Positions 1-11,214 of a DNA stretch of 64,000 nucleotides are shown here, in pieces. Each line of letters begins with the position of its first letter. Within the stretch, counting starts at the first letter, position 1. Location of the stretch: the NCBI GenBank assembly GCA_963556695.1, contig CAUWAG010000007.1:3906001-3970000 (forward strand), read 5' to 3'. This DNA is from Anthostomella pinea. Taxonomy: Eukaryota > Ascomycota > Sordariomycetes > Xylariales > Xylariaceae. A program made the translations under genes and the position numbers. The notes beneath the pieces were generated by a model. That model worked only from the letters and a program-made list of their open reading frames with translations, made no database searches and was not told where the DNA came from.

Positions 1-1277
1 TCTGCCGTGATAGAAAGATAAAACACAAGAGGCCATCAAACTTGCCACAGACCGTATTCCACTTTCGGCCCTCGGCAAGGTGGGCATGGAACGGCTTTTT
101 CCCAAGTCCAAGTTCTTCCATCGCCTTGCTTATCACTGCCGGATCTGCTCGGATGGCGCCCATTTTGGTGGAATCAATCTGGGCTATAAGCTGGCATTAG
201 CTGAGACGCAAGATGAATTTCGCAAAGATCGAGATGCTACTAGCGTTTTTGAGAGAGGTAGCAATGCGCTGGACAGAGTCTTGTATAGAATTAAAGCGAA
301 AGCTGTTGTCCGGGGCCCGCCTGCTTGCTACAAGCAAGATAAATTGCTTGATCGCTTCCCTGCTGCGAACTGCCGATGCCAAGAGAAGTACATCAGGACT
401 AGGGGGGTCGTCTGCAGGACTAGGGGGGTTGTCTGCAGGACATGTAGGGATGTTGCAGAGCTTATCCACCGATCTGATCTGTGATACCGTCTGTGCCAGT
501 TCAGGATTTGCTGGTAACCGCCCTGTCTTTGGAATCTTCGATGCTTTCTCAGGCTTTGCGTTATTGCCGGGCCTTTTCCGTGAAGGAAGGAGTGTTTTCT
601 GCGGGCGAATGGCCACATGGCAACCTTCTCCTCTGGACTCCTTTCCGCCTTTGTGCTCGCCTTTATTCTCTCCCTTATCTCTGCCATCCTTGTCGTTTTT
701 GGGTTCGTTCTTGTCTTCCCTGAATTGAGACTTATCTGGGCGATAAGACACATGAGAGTCTTCCGGTCCAGCGTCTTTGGATCGATACGCGATATCACTA
801 TCCTTAGACACGGCTACCCAGCAGGTAAATTATCATCCTTTTTCCCAGTTGTATGGTGCCCACCAGCAATTTCTGTGAGTTCTTTGATTCTCCCATCGTC
901 GGGCCCAGAGGGTGGCGACGATGCGTCACTGGCTGATACGTCGCTGGCCGGTAATAGAGCCGAAGTAGAAGAGCTGCTTGTCCTGCTCGCACGCTTCTCA
1001 AGCGGGCGTCCTGCAGTCGCTGAAGCAAGCTGGCTATCTTGCTCTAGGAGGGGCCTATCCTGAATCACAGTGCCTGTTACGTCCTTGCCACTAAGAGCGG
1101 CATCGGTCGCAACCTGTGACGCACTTTGCCCGTGCTGGAAAAAATCTCGTTTGATCTCCTCAATGAGGCTCTTTTTTAGGACCTCTATATGTTTCTTAAG
1201 GAGAATGTCGATGCTGGTGCGGATACTAGACCTAGCTGGTGTCAGGTGATTAAAAACATCTTCATGAAATGCTGTCA
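1..1277 (-). pseudogene. Interrupted gene of unknown function, distal part (runs off left edge)
   Basis: Minus-strand coding sequence split by the LINE at 1278-6872; its first codons lie at 6890-6965. After the insertion point it reads on as a helical, Lys/Glu-rich stretch (1296-814), shifts frame near 812, continues as a charged KDKDGRDKGENKGEHK-type low-complexity segment and a Ser/Pro-rich segment, meets an in-frame TAA near 195, and continues in the same frame (AQIDSTKMGAIRADPAV, then a KFDGLLCFI motif) to the window edge. I do not recognise a named domain. One frameshift, one stop and one transposon insertion make it a pseudogene here, although the stop or shift could be hidden introns. 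Coding in this frame on both sides of the LINE is the main support. Confidence 0.6.
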
Positions 1278-1414
1278 GAGACAGATACAAAAACAACTAT
1301 TTTTCTTGGCGCCCCGCTGTTAGTGCGCAACCTCTATATCTGCACTAAAACAGGCATTTATTTCAGTACCTGACTATCCTTGCCAAGGTGCAGAAAAATT
1401 TTCTCACAAGCTGG

Positions 1415-2993
1415 ATGGCACCCCTTCACCATAGGCCACCAAATACGCCAGTGGCCGTCCCAAAGACGACTACTGGCGGCGTGCTCAAATCCCCGGTCCC
1501 TAAAAGAACATATGGCCCGGCAACCCCAAGCAAGCTCCGCCAGGCACTGCTCGACGACATCAACAGCAGCCCGTCACAGGTCTCTGAGGCTGACTTCACC
1601 ATTGTTTCCCCTCTGAAAGGAAAATCCCGAAATATTAATACTAGCAGCATCATTGATATGGAAGTACCTCAATCAAACGAAATCTCTACAGACCAAGCTA
1701 TTGGAGGCGATACAGGGAACAAGGTCTCTTCCTCAAAGTGCCAGGACCAAGTTGCCAAAATACTGGCTAAAGACAAGCATCTCTATGAAGCCAGGATAAC
1801 AATGTTTCAGGAGTGTGCTGCAGCAGTTGATAAGACACTTGAGAAAGCTGGAACCGAACTATACTCTCATGCCAAGGAGTTCAGCGCTTTCTTCTCCAAA
1901 TGTCTGAATGAGTGGCTGGAAACCTGAGATCTGACCACAAGAAAGGCCACTTCTGGGGGGGATAGAAATAGGGAAGCCCATCATGACCTTCGCCCAAGCT
2001 GTCTCCTCTGGCCAACGACAGCATCCATGGACAGTCAACACTACCATGAAGAAAACGCAGCCTGGCACCCTTATCACTGCCAACCAACTGAAGAAGAAGC
2101 AGGATGATCTCCGGGTCTTTGTCCGCATGGATAATAGCCATCTAGAGCCTTATGGAATCAAGTCTACACTGAACAGAAGACTCAAGCTCCACCCCCAGGA
2201 GCTTAGAGAAGTGACACGGTGTCCTTCTGGATTTACCTTACACCCAAGGGACAAGCCAACTCAGGCTAAGTTTCTGGCTTTCCAAGAAGAAATTGCCGAC
2301 ATTCTCAAGGCACAAAAGATTGAGACCCACACAGTCTGGCATCATTACAAGGTCGATGGATGCCCAAGAAAGGTCATTAGTGCAGAAGGGTTTACAATCG
2401 ATATTACCGACACTGTTGTTACTGATGAAGTTGAAGCACAAACAGGCGACAGACCTCTGAGGTGCATACTCTCAAAGAACACGATTGATTCTGATCCAGA
2501 AACCACGTGGATAATCTCTCTGCCCAGTACAGCAAGGAAACCATTCACGCTTTTTGCCCACTCAATGACCTCAAGGCATATTCAACATACCCCCAAGGTT
2601 CACCAGTGTGCAAGCTGCTTCAGATACCATGGTAGGAATTACCGATGCGAAAAGCAAGTATGTGCACACTGCGCCAACACAGTACACCAGGGAGAGTGCG
2701 AAAAACCAATCCCAAAGTGTGTCAACTGCAAAGGACCTCATGCTGCCAATTTCAACAAATGCCCTGCCCGCCCCAAGATTGTGAAAGGTACCATCCATAA
2801 GCACACATGGGAGCAAATCCAGGAAATAAGGCTAGCCAGAGAAAGAGCCAGATCCAAGGCCTTCAACGAAGCAGGCAGAAACCAAGCTGGGTCCACACCC
2901 AGCAACAATAACAAAGACACCACAATGCAAATCGACACAACAGATACAACTCATCCCAGAGATGCCGATACCATTGTTGTCAGTCAATGTTAG
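1415..2993 (+). pseudogene. LINE copy 1 ORF1 (gag-like, zinc knuckles), broken
   Basis: Nucleic-acid-binding gag-like protein. First in-frame ATG at 1415. The C-terminal half (from 1983) carries three Cys-rich knuckles: CASCFRYHGRNYRC, CAHCANTVHQGEC and CVNCKGPHAANFNKC. Compared with the intact copy at 58639-60216, a CGA codon has become TGA at 1925-1927, and one extra base near 1960 shifts the frame. The stop TAG overlaps the ATG of ORF2 (ATGTTAG at 2987-2993), the usual tight ORF1/ORF2 coupling in such elements. Confidence 0.88.
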
Positions 2994-5900
2994 ATACATC
3001 AAACAAAACACATCGACACAGGCACCTAGTCATCCATTCTGCGAATACAGCAGGAGGACAAAAGAGTGCAGGCCCTACAGAGTTAGCCATCAACCTGGCT
3101 GACTACAAAGGAGAACAAGCAGACATCATTCTGATACAAGAGCCCTGGGCCGGCATACCACCAAGCAAGAGAATGGGAGTAAAGACACACCCCAATTACA
3201 ATATATACTCCCCAGTGGATTCCTGGGACAGCGACAGTACACGGCCCAGATCTCTCATCTATGTGAGAAAACACCTTCAAGCGGATCAACTTCGGCCCTA
3301 TGCTACACAAGACATCACCTGGGTCAAGGTACAAGGCATCACTTTTGCCAGTGTCTACCGACCATGTGACAACCCACAGGAAGTGGATGACATTCTAGAA
3401 GTATGGACTCCACCTTTTGGCTGTGTTATAGCTGGAGATTTTAATGCTGGCGACACATCCTGGGACTCGAACAATCCAGGATATCACGGTGGTGTCATAC
3501 TTGCACAGACTATGGCAGACCACGGACTGGATCTGATTTCTGAACCAGATGTCCCAACACATGACGATGGAAATGTACTGGATCTGGTGTTCTCAGATGT
3601 CCCCATGGCTGAAGCCTCAGTCAATGATGCACTTCAGTGCACCTCAGATCACGAGACATTACGAATAGTCATTCCAATTCAGAGAGATCGGGACCGAGTT
3701 CCCAAGGCCAATCATTGGATAGTACCGGACGACAAACTACAAGAGCTGGCAGACAATGTCCAAACCAGGATTCATGAACTCCCCCAGCTAGGTGTATCCC
3801 CTGGCCAGGTGGATAGATTTACACAAAGCTTGATCAACATGATTCAAGGCTGTATCAGGACAGTGGGCAAGAAGCCCGGTCAATCTAGGCCCACTGCTTG
3901 GTGGAATGATGACTGCAAAGCAGCTGCTCAGACATACAGGGCCCTTTCTAAACAGACCACAAGCCAAGAAGGGCGAAATTCAGCCCGACGGGAATTTCGC
4001 TGTGTGGTCCAAAAAGCTAAGAGAGAGTACTGGCAGACTCTAATTGATTCAGCGACTGAACCAAAAGACCTGTACAGAATTGTTTCCTGGCACAAGCTGT
4101 CAGCAGGATTACGTTCCCCACCAATCATTATTGGGGACCAAATCTATGAGTCACAAGAGAGCAAAGCAAATGCACTACGCTTAGCCACGCTTGAACAAAG
4201 CACCCCAGACAACGATATCACCGACCCCTGGTCTGTTCAGATCACACAAGCCAAGCCACACATCCCCCTCGAATACCATGTCGGACTAGAAGAGGCTGAA
4301 GGGTGCACTATAAGGACCAAGAGCAACTCCCCGGGAGTAGACACCCTCACAGTACGGATTCTGAAAGCTTGCTGGCCAGTCATTGGGGAGCATATCAGAG
4401 CCCTTTTTCAGACCTGCCTACAGATTGGACACCACCCTAAACCATTCAAAGTAGCTGAGGTGGTGATGATCCCAAAGCCAGACAAGAAAGACTACTCCAA
4501 CCCCAGGGCCTACAGACCAATATCGCTATTATCATGTCTTGGCAAAGGCCTAGAACGACTCATTGCAAAAAGAATTGCCTGGTTTGTTATCAAACTTGGA
4601 ATTCTAGCTCCACAACATTTTGGAGCTCTACCAAAGCGCTCTGCCACCGACTTGGTAGCTGCACTCATACACGATATTGAGCAGGCCCTTGACCAAGGCC
4701 TTGTTGCAACGGTAGTCACAGCAGATGTGACAGGGGCCTTCGATGCTGCCCTAATGGGACGGCTGGTGGTTCGCATGAGAGAACAGGGCTGGCCAGGCTT
4801 TCTTATAAGATGGGTCCAGTCATTCATGTCTGAACGATCCGCAAGAGTTCGGTTTGAAGGTATTGTGACCGATATAAAAGCCCTCACTTGTGGGCTACCA
4901 CAAGGCTCACCAGCTTCTCCAATTCTTTATATACTATATACAGAGCCAATCTGTGCCCGACTCGGGATGAAAAGAAGACGCTTTGGATATGCAGACGACC
5001 TAGCAACTCTCTGCATTGGAAAGGACCTCAAAGAAACAGCCAAAGAGGCTTCTGAAAATCTTTACCTGCTCAACCAATGGGGACACGACAACGCTATTGA
5101 ATTTGATCCCGACAAAACCGAGATCATGCATTTCTCACGGAAAAAGAACTCAGACAATCCTCCGGTCCGCCACGGGACAATGAACAGAACAGCCAAGAAC
5201 TCTATGCGATGGCTGGGTGTCTTCCTGGATAGAAAACTGAACTTCAAAGATCACGTTTCTTACTGGGCCAAGAAAGCTAGTAGGGTAGCAAACCACATTC
5301 GAGGACTATGCAACACAGTCAAAGGACTTCCAGTAAAGTCAACCAAGAAGGCTGTGAAAACTTGTGTTATTCCTATTCTTACATACGGCCTGGAGGCCTG
5401 GTACCCAGGAATAGAAAAAATTGGGAGCTTAGGTGGGACATCAGCATGTCGCATTAAAAGGCTTCTTGGAACGATAGATGCTGTACTACGAACGGCAATC
5501 AGAGCTATCCTGCCGGTCTGGAAAACACACCCTGGACATATCCTACACTTTGAATCACAGATTCCTCCAGCAGGAATTCTTGCAGAGTCAATAAGAAGAC
5601 GTCACGGCTTCCGACTCGGAAGAGTAGACCAGAGACACCCTCTTGTTGGCAGGCTCCAAATACAAGCTCGCAAAGAACCAACAAGGCTACAAAGAAGCTT
5701 CCAACTAGTCCCTGACTTCCAGAGACCAATACTCACCAAGCCATCATGGAAGAAGGCCCCAGTCCATAAAGACAAGGACAAAGAAATAGAGCTCTTCAAG
5801 CAATGGTTACAGGAGAGAAATACGAACACTGACCTTGTCATCTACTCAGATGGATCACAATTGGATGACCAAGGCACAACCCGCACTGGATGGGGTTATA

Positions 5901-6679
5901 CCATCAGGAAAGGCGGCACTGCACAAGAAGTATACCGGGGAAGGGGCAGACTTCTACAAGCAGAAGTAGTGGATGCTGAAGTCCATGGTGCTCTCCAAGG
6001 TCTTGCAGCAGCCAGGGCAATTGGATACAGAAAACAGCTATATGTCTGCCTGGACAACACATCAGTGGTAGATGGGCTTAATGGGACTCCACCCGAGACA
6101 TCACAGAACATTTTTCTACGGTTTCAAGAACTTGCCACAGCACACACTCCTGGAGTGACTGTCAAGTGGATTCCTGGACACAGAGATATTGATGGTAATG
6201 AGGCTGCTGATATACTAGCAAAAGAGGGCGCCATGCTAGAAACAGACACAACAAACCTTCCCACAATCTCTTGGGTCAAGAGAGATCTCAAGAGAAAGGG
6301 CAATAAAGAGTTCAATCAATGGTAGAAAGACCAATCAGAACCTAGGTATCAAGAAGTATACTCACATACAGTAACTAAAAGAGGCCTTATATCTTTTAAG
6401 AGGAGCACTCTACACAGACTTCTAGCGGCCAGATCTGGACATGGCGACTTTGCCAGATACCACGAACGCTTTGGGCATACAGACTCGAACAACCACTGCA
6501 ACTGTGGTAAAAAGAAAACACCACAACACATTTTCTTTTGTAAGAGGCTGGGGAAAAATCGGTTATTGCCTAGGTACTCGCCTAGGACAGCCTGTTTACA
6601 ATACTTGGGAGAGAGGAGCACGGAATGGGCAAAATTCGTGGAGAAGAGCAAGTTCTTTTCAACAATCTGCCCCCGATAG
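2987..6679 (+). pseudogene. LINE copy 1 ORF2: endonuclease, reverse transcriptase, RNase H (internal TAG)
   Basis: An AP-endonuclease-like domain comes first (GDFNAGDTSWDSN, then SDHETLRIV). Next is reverse transcriptase with the YRPISLLSC, DVTGAFDA, GLPQGSPASPILY and FGYADDLATL blocks; YADD is the catalytic box, near 4990. Then comes RNase H (YSDGSQ, EVHGAL, WIPGHRDIDGNEAAD), and last a Cys/His finger near the C terminus (NHCNCGKKKTPQHIFFC). The frame is open from 2987 to a TAG at 6323-6325, where the 58-kb copy has TGG, and then continues to TAG at 6677-6679. The stop removes about 117 C-terminal residues including the terminal finger; the catalytic domains themselves look complete. Confidence 0.93.
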
Positions 6680-6889
6680 ATAACCTTCCTTGAAGGACCA
6701 GATGGATGACCCCAAGGTCATACCGCCGCAACAACGGGGATGGGCCCGTAAGCGGGACTGACTGTACTTATTATCTTGAGACCTCTACAACCCTGCGATG
6801 CAGAGGCTCTGGGAGGCGTGGTTTGCACTACTGAGGAGCTACCCCCCACGTTAAATACAAAACAAACAAACATTCATGAAATGCTGTCA

Positions 6890-6965
6890 ATCTTTGATCA
6901 AGTTTTAGTGACGTCTTATTAAGGAAAGAGGCGAACCACGGAGGCGGATCCGCAGGCATATCCAT
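6890..6965 (-). pseudogene. First exon piece of the gene interrupted by LINE copy 1
   Basis: ATG at 6965 opens a minus-strand frame beginning MDMPADPPPWFASFLNKTS. It runs into the 17-bp target duplication and, if the LINE and one duplication copy are skipped, continues without a break into the frame at 1277-814. This is the start of the same gene as 1-1277. Upstream (6966-7290) I see no further coding, so this is probably the true N terminus. Confidence 0.7.
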
Positions 6966-7339
6966 GCTGATGCTGACAACGGCTGGGGATGTTGATGGGA
7001 TGCTGACAAGCGACGAAGTTTTTGTTTACTGGAGAACAGGAACAGTGGGCGACAGTGAGGCTGCTAGTCGACTCACAGCGGGATACATGCATATGCTGGT
7101 GCAGGATATGATTGGCTAGGTATACCAATGAGATTGCGGAGACCAAACTTCTCAAGGCCAGCATACTTTAATATAGAAGACCAGAAGTCAAGAAGCATAT
7201 AGCGGATTGAGTGGGGTAAATGCCCCCAAGAAGGATTTCAGCGACGGGGGCCCCTACAGTCGAATTGGGATCTAGCGTCCCCCGCATTCCTGGGCATGCT
7301 ATGTTTGTTTTCTCCCACATTTAATTCTTCTTTTGTCTC
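6966..7339. other. Noncoding stretch, probable 5' flank of the interrupted gene
   Basis: No convincing coding or repeat structure. It lies upstream of the ATG at 6965 (minus strand) and may hold its promoter, but I see no recognisable site. Confidence 0.3.
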
Positions 7340-7545
7340 TGCCCAGCCAAGCCGTACTTGGTCCCACGCATGCCGCCATACGATACGAGCTGATTCGTTC
7401 AGACAACCAGAACTTTGCCCCCAGAGCTCACTACGAACCGTTCCTCAAGCCCGATGGCCTCGACAACTCCCTGACCGACCGACCGAGGAAATCCTAACCG
7501 TGCCGAGCACCGTCACAAGCAACCCGAACGACTAGCATTAGTAGA
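7340..7545 (+). pseudogene. Degenerate dispersed ORF, copy a
   Basis: Short fragment whose DNA matches two other places in the window (12595-13106 plus, 47370-48345 minus). Shared text includes the CCAGAGCTCACTACG, CCGTTCCTCAAGC and CTCCCTGACCGACC type blocks. In translation the shared core is ARAxYxPFLKxDRPDxSLTD. It is broken here. Function unknown. Confidence 0.5.
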
Positions 7546-7546
7546 C

Positions 7547-7861
7547 GTGGAGACATGCGGCAGAACTACGGCAGAACTACGGCAAGTGGTAGACACCACG
7601 TCCTTCCGACGATTCAGATACTGGTGCTATTCTAATAGCTCTGGAGATATGACTTGCACAATCTTTGAGGTCTATGTCGTCCCAGGCAAAGGCAGAGGCC
7701 TTGTCGCTCTCTGCGGCGTCAACGCGGGTATACGCATCATAAGCAAGAAACCCATACTGACAGTCCAGAGCATACCTACTTGCCATGTTGGACGGAAGGC
7801 TCACGTCGAGGAACAACCTACTCGAAAGAATACTGGTGATACTTATGCTACCAAGCTATAA
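7547..7861 (+). pseudogene. SET-domain protein fragment
   Basis: Around 7659-7770 the plus frame reads FEVYVVPGKGRGLVALCGV followed by NAGIRIISKKPILTV. This resembles the opening of fungal SET-domain proteins (FEVRxVPGKGxGLVAxxxIPxGTRIxxEEPIxTV). The rest of the domain (NHSC and GEE-type motifs) is absent, so this is a remnant. The match is from family memory, not a search. Confidence 0.5.
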
Positions 7862-8049
7862 CGTGAAATACGAGACCTTAAGAGCAATCTATCACTGTGC
7901 TATATACGACTTTGATACGCCACTCTACATCATTCCTTCCAGGTCACCGGGCTGCTCGGATTGGGGTCGGACAATATCTGCGTCATTTTGCTGAGATCTA
8001 CCAAAAAAGGCTCGTTGTCATTGGTACAGAGCGGGTCTGCACCCCAAAA

Positions 8050-8912
8050 TTATTTCTTTTCCTGGTTCCACACGAATTCAATATCCCAGCCTTCTCCGTC
8101 CAGCTGCACATATACATGCAGGAATGGTCGCAGGTTGTCACCCAGGAAGTCATCCGCCGTTTCCGTGTGCTCAACCTGTTCCAACCGGTTCCACCTCCTT
8201 GCCCGCCGATCCCATTCATATTCGCCCACTTCGTCTCCGAAACACATGGTGACCTTCCGGGCCCGTAGGTTTGAGGTTGAGCGCGCTTGACGTGGTTGAG
8301 CCTTCTTTTTTTGGACTATGGCACGGCATCGGCTGAACGGCGTCTCTTGGCTTTCCCGGGAGGCTGGGATTCGATCAGCGAGTTGGGAGTGGTGAGACTA
8401 ATAACCCCGACAGGGTTGCAATTAACGGTAATTGGTGAACTTGTTCTGCCTGAAGCGAGATTGCTACTCTCGGGAGTATGACAGTTAGTGGCGTGGTGGC
8501 TGGCTATGCCTTCGTCATCCTTCGGGGTGAGACTGTTGGGAAGATCGGTGGCGGGAGTATTATTATGTAAGCCTGGGCATGGGACGCTGAGAGAGGAGGC
8601 GGCCTGGACGTCGTGTCTCAGGCAGGCGATATCTGCAGTGTCAATATCATCTACCACAAGATGATAGTTGCTGCTAGACAAAGTGACACTGGGCTGAATA
8701 TCGCCTGGATGTAGAGGCTTGATGCCCCAGGCAGTGTCTTGAATAGGGACAAGATCTGGATTGGTAATCATGAAGACATCGTCCTTGCGCCCGACGGCAG
8801 AAGGAGATCTACCGCTCATTTTGTCGCAGGCCGGTTCGTCGACGGCCCACTGGTTCAAGGAGCCAAAACCATCGTTATCGAGCGAAGCATACTCAAAGGT
8901 GAAGTAGTTCAT
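8050..8912 (-). pseudogene. Hypothetical protein, two frames, probably decayed
   Basis: ATG at 8912 opens 198 codons (MNYFTFEYASLDNDGFGSL...) with a Ser/Thr/Pro-rich middle, ending in a basic KAKRRRS stretch and a stop at 8316. Immediately downstream another minus frame holds coding-like text (MCFGDEVGEYEWDRRARRW ... LDGEGWDIEFVWNQEKK) ending near 8050. Joining the two needs a frameshift or an unrecognised intron. No known domain seen. It could be one gene with a small intron near 8310. Confidence 0.4.
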
Positions 8913-9252
8913 CTAGTCCACGGGAGGATATTCGTCCGACGGCAATATCTGATCCGGCCAATCAGAATGAGCTTTTGTTGGATATCATACCAGGCTGAGG
9001 CTTTTGGGGCTGAATGCGCTAATGGGTTTAGCCTCAGGGCAGTCAGCCCACCCTCAGGCTACCAGGATCCTGGCGCCATTATCGTATGATTATCTGGTCA
9101 CCCTGATGGCACACCTGTACATATGGGGGCTTCTCCCCCAGAGATCTTCTTCTCTTTCCTTTCAATACAGAACGGTTTGAAATCTCACAGCTTTGACTGG
9201 GAGCGCCTGGACAATTTCTAGATCGCCTTGGACCGAAAGGGGTGGATGGGAT
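8913..9252. other. Noncoding stretch upstream of the 8050-8912 frame
   Basis: No gene seen. Pyrimidine-rich tracts only. Confidence 0.3.
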
Positions 9253-9421
9253 TGTGACAATCAGGCCTGCAGTACAACTGGTCAGGACTGATGGATAGAT
9301 AAAGCTAGATTCAACGATCTATGAAGAAGGAAAAAGGAAGAAGGAAAGCCGCTTCAGGTGGGAGGTGGGCCTCCCATATATATAGGTACATGTGGAGGTA
9401 CAATGTACTTGTACCGTAACA
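9253..9421 (+). mobile_element. Solo LTR, family C (169 bp), TSD GGGAT
   Basis: Starts TGTGACAATCAGGCCTGCAG and ends ACCGTAACA, with TG...CA termini. It is flanked by a perfect 5-bp duplication GGGAT (9248-9252 and 9422-9426). A second copy lies at 55932-56090. It contains a TATA-like CATATATATAGG. No internal retroelement genes sit beside it, so it is a solo LTR or a very short nonautonomous element. Confidence 0.85.
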
Positions 9422-9531
9422 GGGATTCAGCCATATCATAGAACAATGTGGAAATCCAGGACGGGAGGGTAAGGAAGAGGAGGACAAAGAAAAAAGAAGT
9501 TGAGGATGCCGTGACCTATGGGTTCCCTCCC

Positions 9532-10080
9532 CTATATATGTGCGAGCTTGCTGACCAACCTAGGGCTTGATCTCGCGGTACCAGGGGGTTTGTTTGACGA
9601 GCAAATGGTATCATGACCCGGAAACCAGTCTTCCCGTTGGCCGTCAACCCGTTTGAGCACTGCCATTTGGTCACACCCTGGCAATAGGCAATGACGAGAT
9701 GTAAGTAGGTGAGGCTGGTCACTGTGAAATAGGATCTTGATGTGAGCCTGGACTGGATATATCGTCCCTCCGCCTGGTTCTGAGGATGAATTGGGAGTCA
9801 TCTCGATAACAAAGTTCAGCTTATGTACTGTGCAACGTGGAATCTGAGTACGCCTGCCGTTAAAAGGTTTATCGGCTTGTAATAAGAAAAGCCGACCGTC
9901 CCCCTCATAGTTAGCAGCATCTGTAATTCGCGCATTTAGCCTATTGTAACCATGAAGAAGATCGCCAATAAGCTCTCTCTGTGAGTCTACTAGAAGGAGC
10001 TTTCGTAAACGTAGATACCTCACGGGAACGTGGCCCCTATCTGTTTCATGATACCGATATCTAACGGATGTTCTAGGCAA
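9532..10080 (-). pseudogene. Hypothetical protein fragment
   Basis: A 180-codon open minus frame with protein-like composition (RYRYHETDRGHVPVRYLRL..., later HKLNFVIEMTPNSSSEPGG). No ATG is at its 5' end; a short ATGGCTTAG lies just upstream, so either a first exon is missing or the start has been lost. I do not recognise the family. It could also be a chance open frame, although 549 nt without a stop in this DNA is moderately unusual. Confidence 0.35.
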
Positions 10081-10419
10081 TGCTAAGCCATTGTAAGAAG
10101 GATGCTGAGAGATAGTTTCTGGGGCGAGCTATGCTACTGTGTAGTCACGTTTTCGTGCTGAAGGCTGAGTAAGACAAAAGTACCAGACGATGCCCAATCT
10201 GTTTAAGCACGTCCATCGTAGAGCTGTTATTCGAAGGGAATATTGTCTGCGGAAAATCTCAAGGGCTTGAAAAGTGCTATGGTTGCGACAAGTAGAAGAA
10301 CACGAGGGAAGTAGAAGGGAGATGGCCGTCGGCGTTGTTTTAGATTATATAACTTGTTGTGGCCTTAGGCCAACCACGGTGCACAGACCACAGTTGCCCT
10401 GCTCCCTAGATATGTAGCT
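10081..10419. other. Noncoding stretch
   Basis: No gene or repeat recognised. Confidence 0.3.
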
Positions 10420-10497
10420 AGCAAGCCGAGATAGTTTCATACACGGCAAGCATCTCCAATACAACAATGTTCACCCATATGTATATTGGTCTACAAC
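10420..10497 (+). repeat. 78-bp dispersed repeat, copy 1
   Basis: Begins AGCAAGCCGAGATAG and contains CATCTCCAATACAACAATG. About 80 percent of positions match 31257-31336. The LTR-A insertion follows directly, and its ACAAC duplication is the last 5 bases of this repeat. Possibly a fragment of a longer lost element. Confidence 0.6.
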
Positions 10498-11202
10498 TGT
10501 GACGAGCCGTTTAACCTATAAGGCTAAAGGGTTCTATAGGGTTTATGTTCTGAGGTAAGTCAACACAAAAGACAATAGAGGCTTCTGTCAACTAGAAGAC
10601 ACTCAGATACTGGGGCTTGGTCTGAACTGGGTTCACTGAATAGTCGGGTCGTCAGGAGATTTCTCCCACCCTAGGGTTGGCTAAGATGCTTAGATTGATC
10701 ACTGCGGTAGAGACAGTCTATCTGTCTAGCTAGGAAATGTCCATCCTTATATATCCAATCTCTCCCTCACTGATGGGGTGGATATGTTGGATAACCTTGC
10801 TATCCAATCTATTGTCACGGCGAGCATACTGGGGAGCTGGGACATGGCCTGCAGCAAGCAGCTATTACTCTATTGACGAGAATATTAAGACTAGAGAGGA
10901 AAGGAAGAGAGAGAGAGATAAATACAGTGGGAGGTTGCCCCTTTAAGGGGATCCTCTGGTCAGATCCTTCCCCTATTAGGAAGTATCCACTTGTCATGTG
11001 GGAAGGTCTACGCAGGCCGTCACAGCTATCCTGGATATGTTGGATAACCTCGCTATCCAAGCTATCCATCACGTGATGTCTTGATCACGTGACCTAGACG
11101 TTTCCTTAGCCCGTGCGTTCTCCCGGGTTCTTCCAGTTACTGTCCATCTTGTTGTGCCTGCCAGCGGGCCTCATTCCCTGTACGCCTCGTTGGTTCGTAA
11201 CA
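10498..11202 (-). mobile_element. Solo LTR, family A, TSD ACAAC, with nested LTR-B
   Basis: Reverse orientation relative to the copy at 61832-62365. Reads TGTGACGAGCCG...GGTTCGTAACA on the plus strand, flanked by ACAAC on both sides (10493-10497, 11203-11207). Without the 212-bp LTR-B insertion it is about 490 bp. It carries CACGTG palindromes near 11070-11090 and a TATA-like TTATATATCC near 10750. Compared with the 62-kb copy, the segment around the insertion differs: here a TGGATATGTTGGATAACC motif appears on both sides of LTR-B. Confidence 0.85.
10813..11024 (+). mobile_element. Solo LTR, family B, nested in LTR-A
   Basis: Starts TGTCACGGCGAGC and ends GGCCGTCACA; same family as 34208-34419 and 48891-49108. 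The flanking pentamers are TCTAT and GCTAT, so the duplication is imperfect (4 of 5), unlike the other two copies. It lies inside the family A LTR and is therefore younger than it. Confidence 0.82.
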
Positions 11203-11214
11203 ACAACATGTTTT

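Larger units (their letters stand above)
1278..6872 (+). mobile_element. Tad/I-like LINE retrotransposon, near full length, 17-bp TSD
   Basis: Non-LTR element with two overlapping ORFs: a gag-like ORF with zinc knuckles, then endonuclease, reverse transcriptase and RNase H. It ends in an A-rich tail (AAATACAAAACAAACAAAC). The 17-bp sequence TTCATGAAATGCTGTCA occurs at both 1261-1277 and 6873-6889, so both edges are defined. The second copy at 58.5 kb shares the 5' end from AAAAACAACTATTTTTC. This copy carries a nonsense codon and a +1 shift in ORF1 and a TAG in the 3' part of ORF2, so it is probably not autonomous. Confidence 0.93.

Noticed and set aside
197..728. Plus-strand ORFs opposite the interrupted gene
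   Set aside because: They are complements of a low-complexity Lys/Asp-rich minus-strand coding region, which explains their openness.
10813..11024. MITE interpretation of family B from its TGTSACGGC ends
   Set aside because: TG...CA termini with 5-bp duplications at the other two copies fit LTRs better; the inverted ends are short and imperfect.
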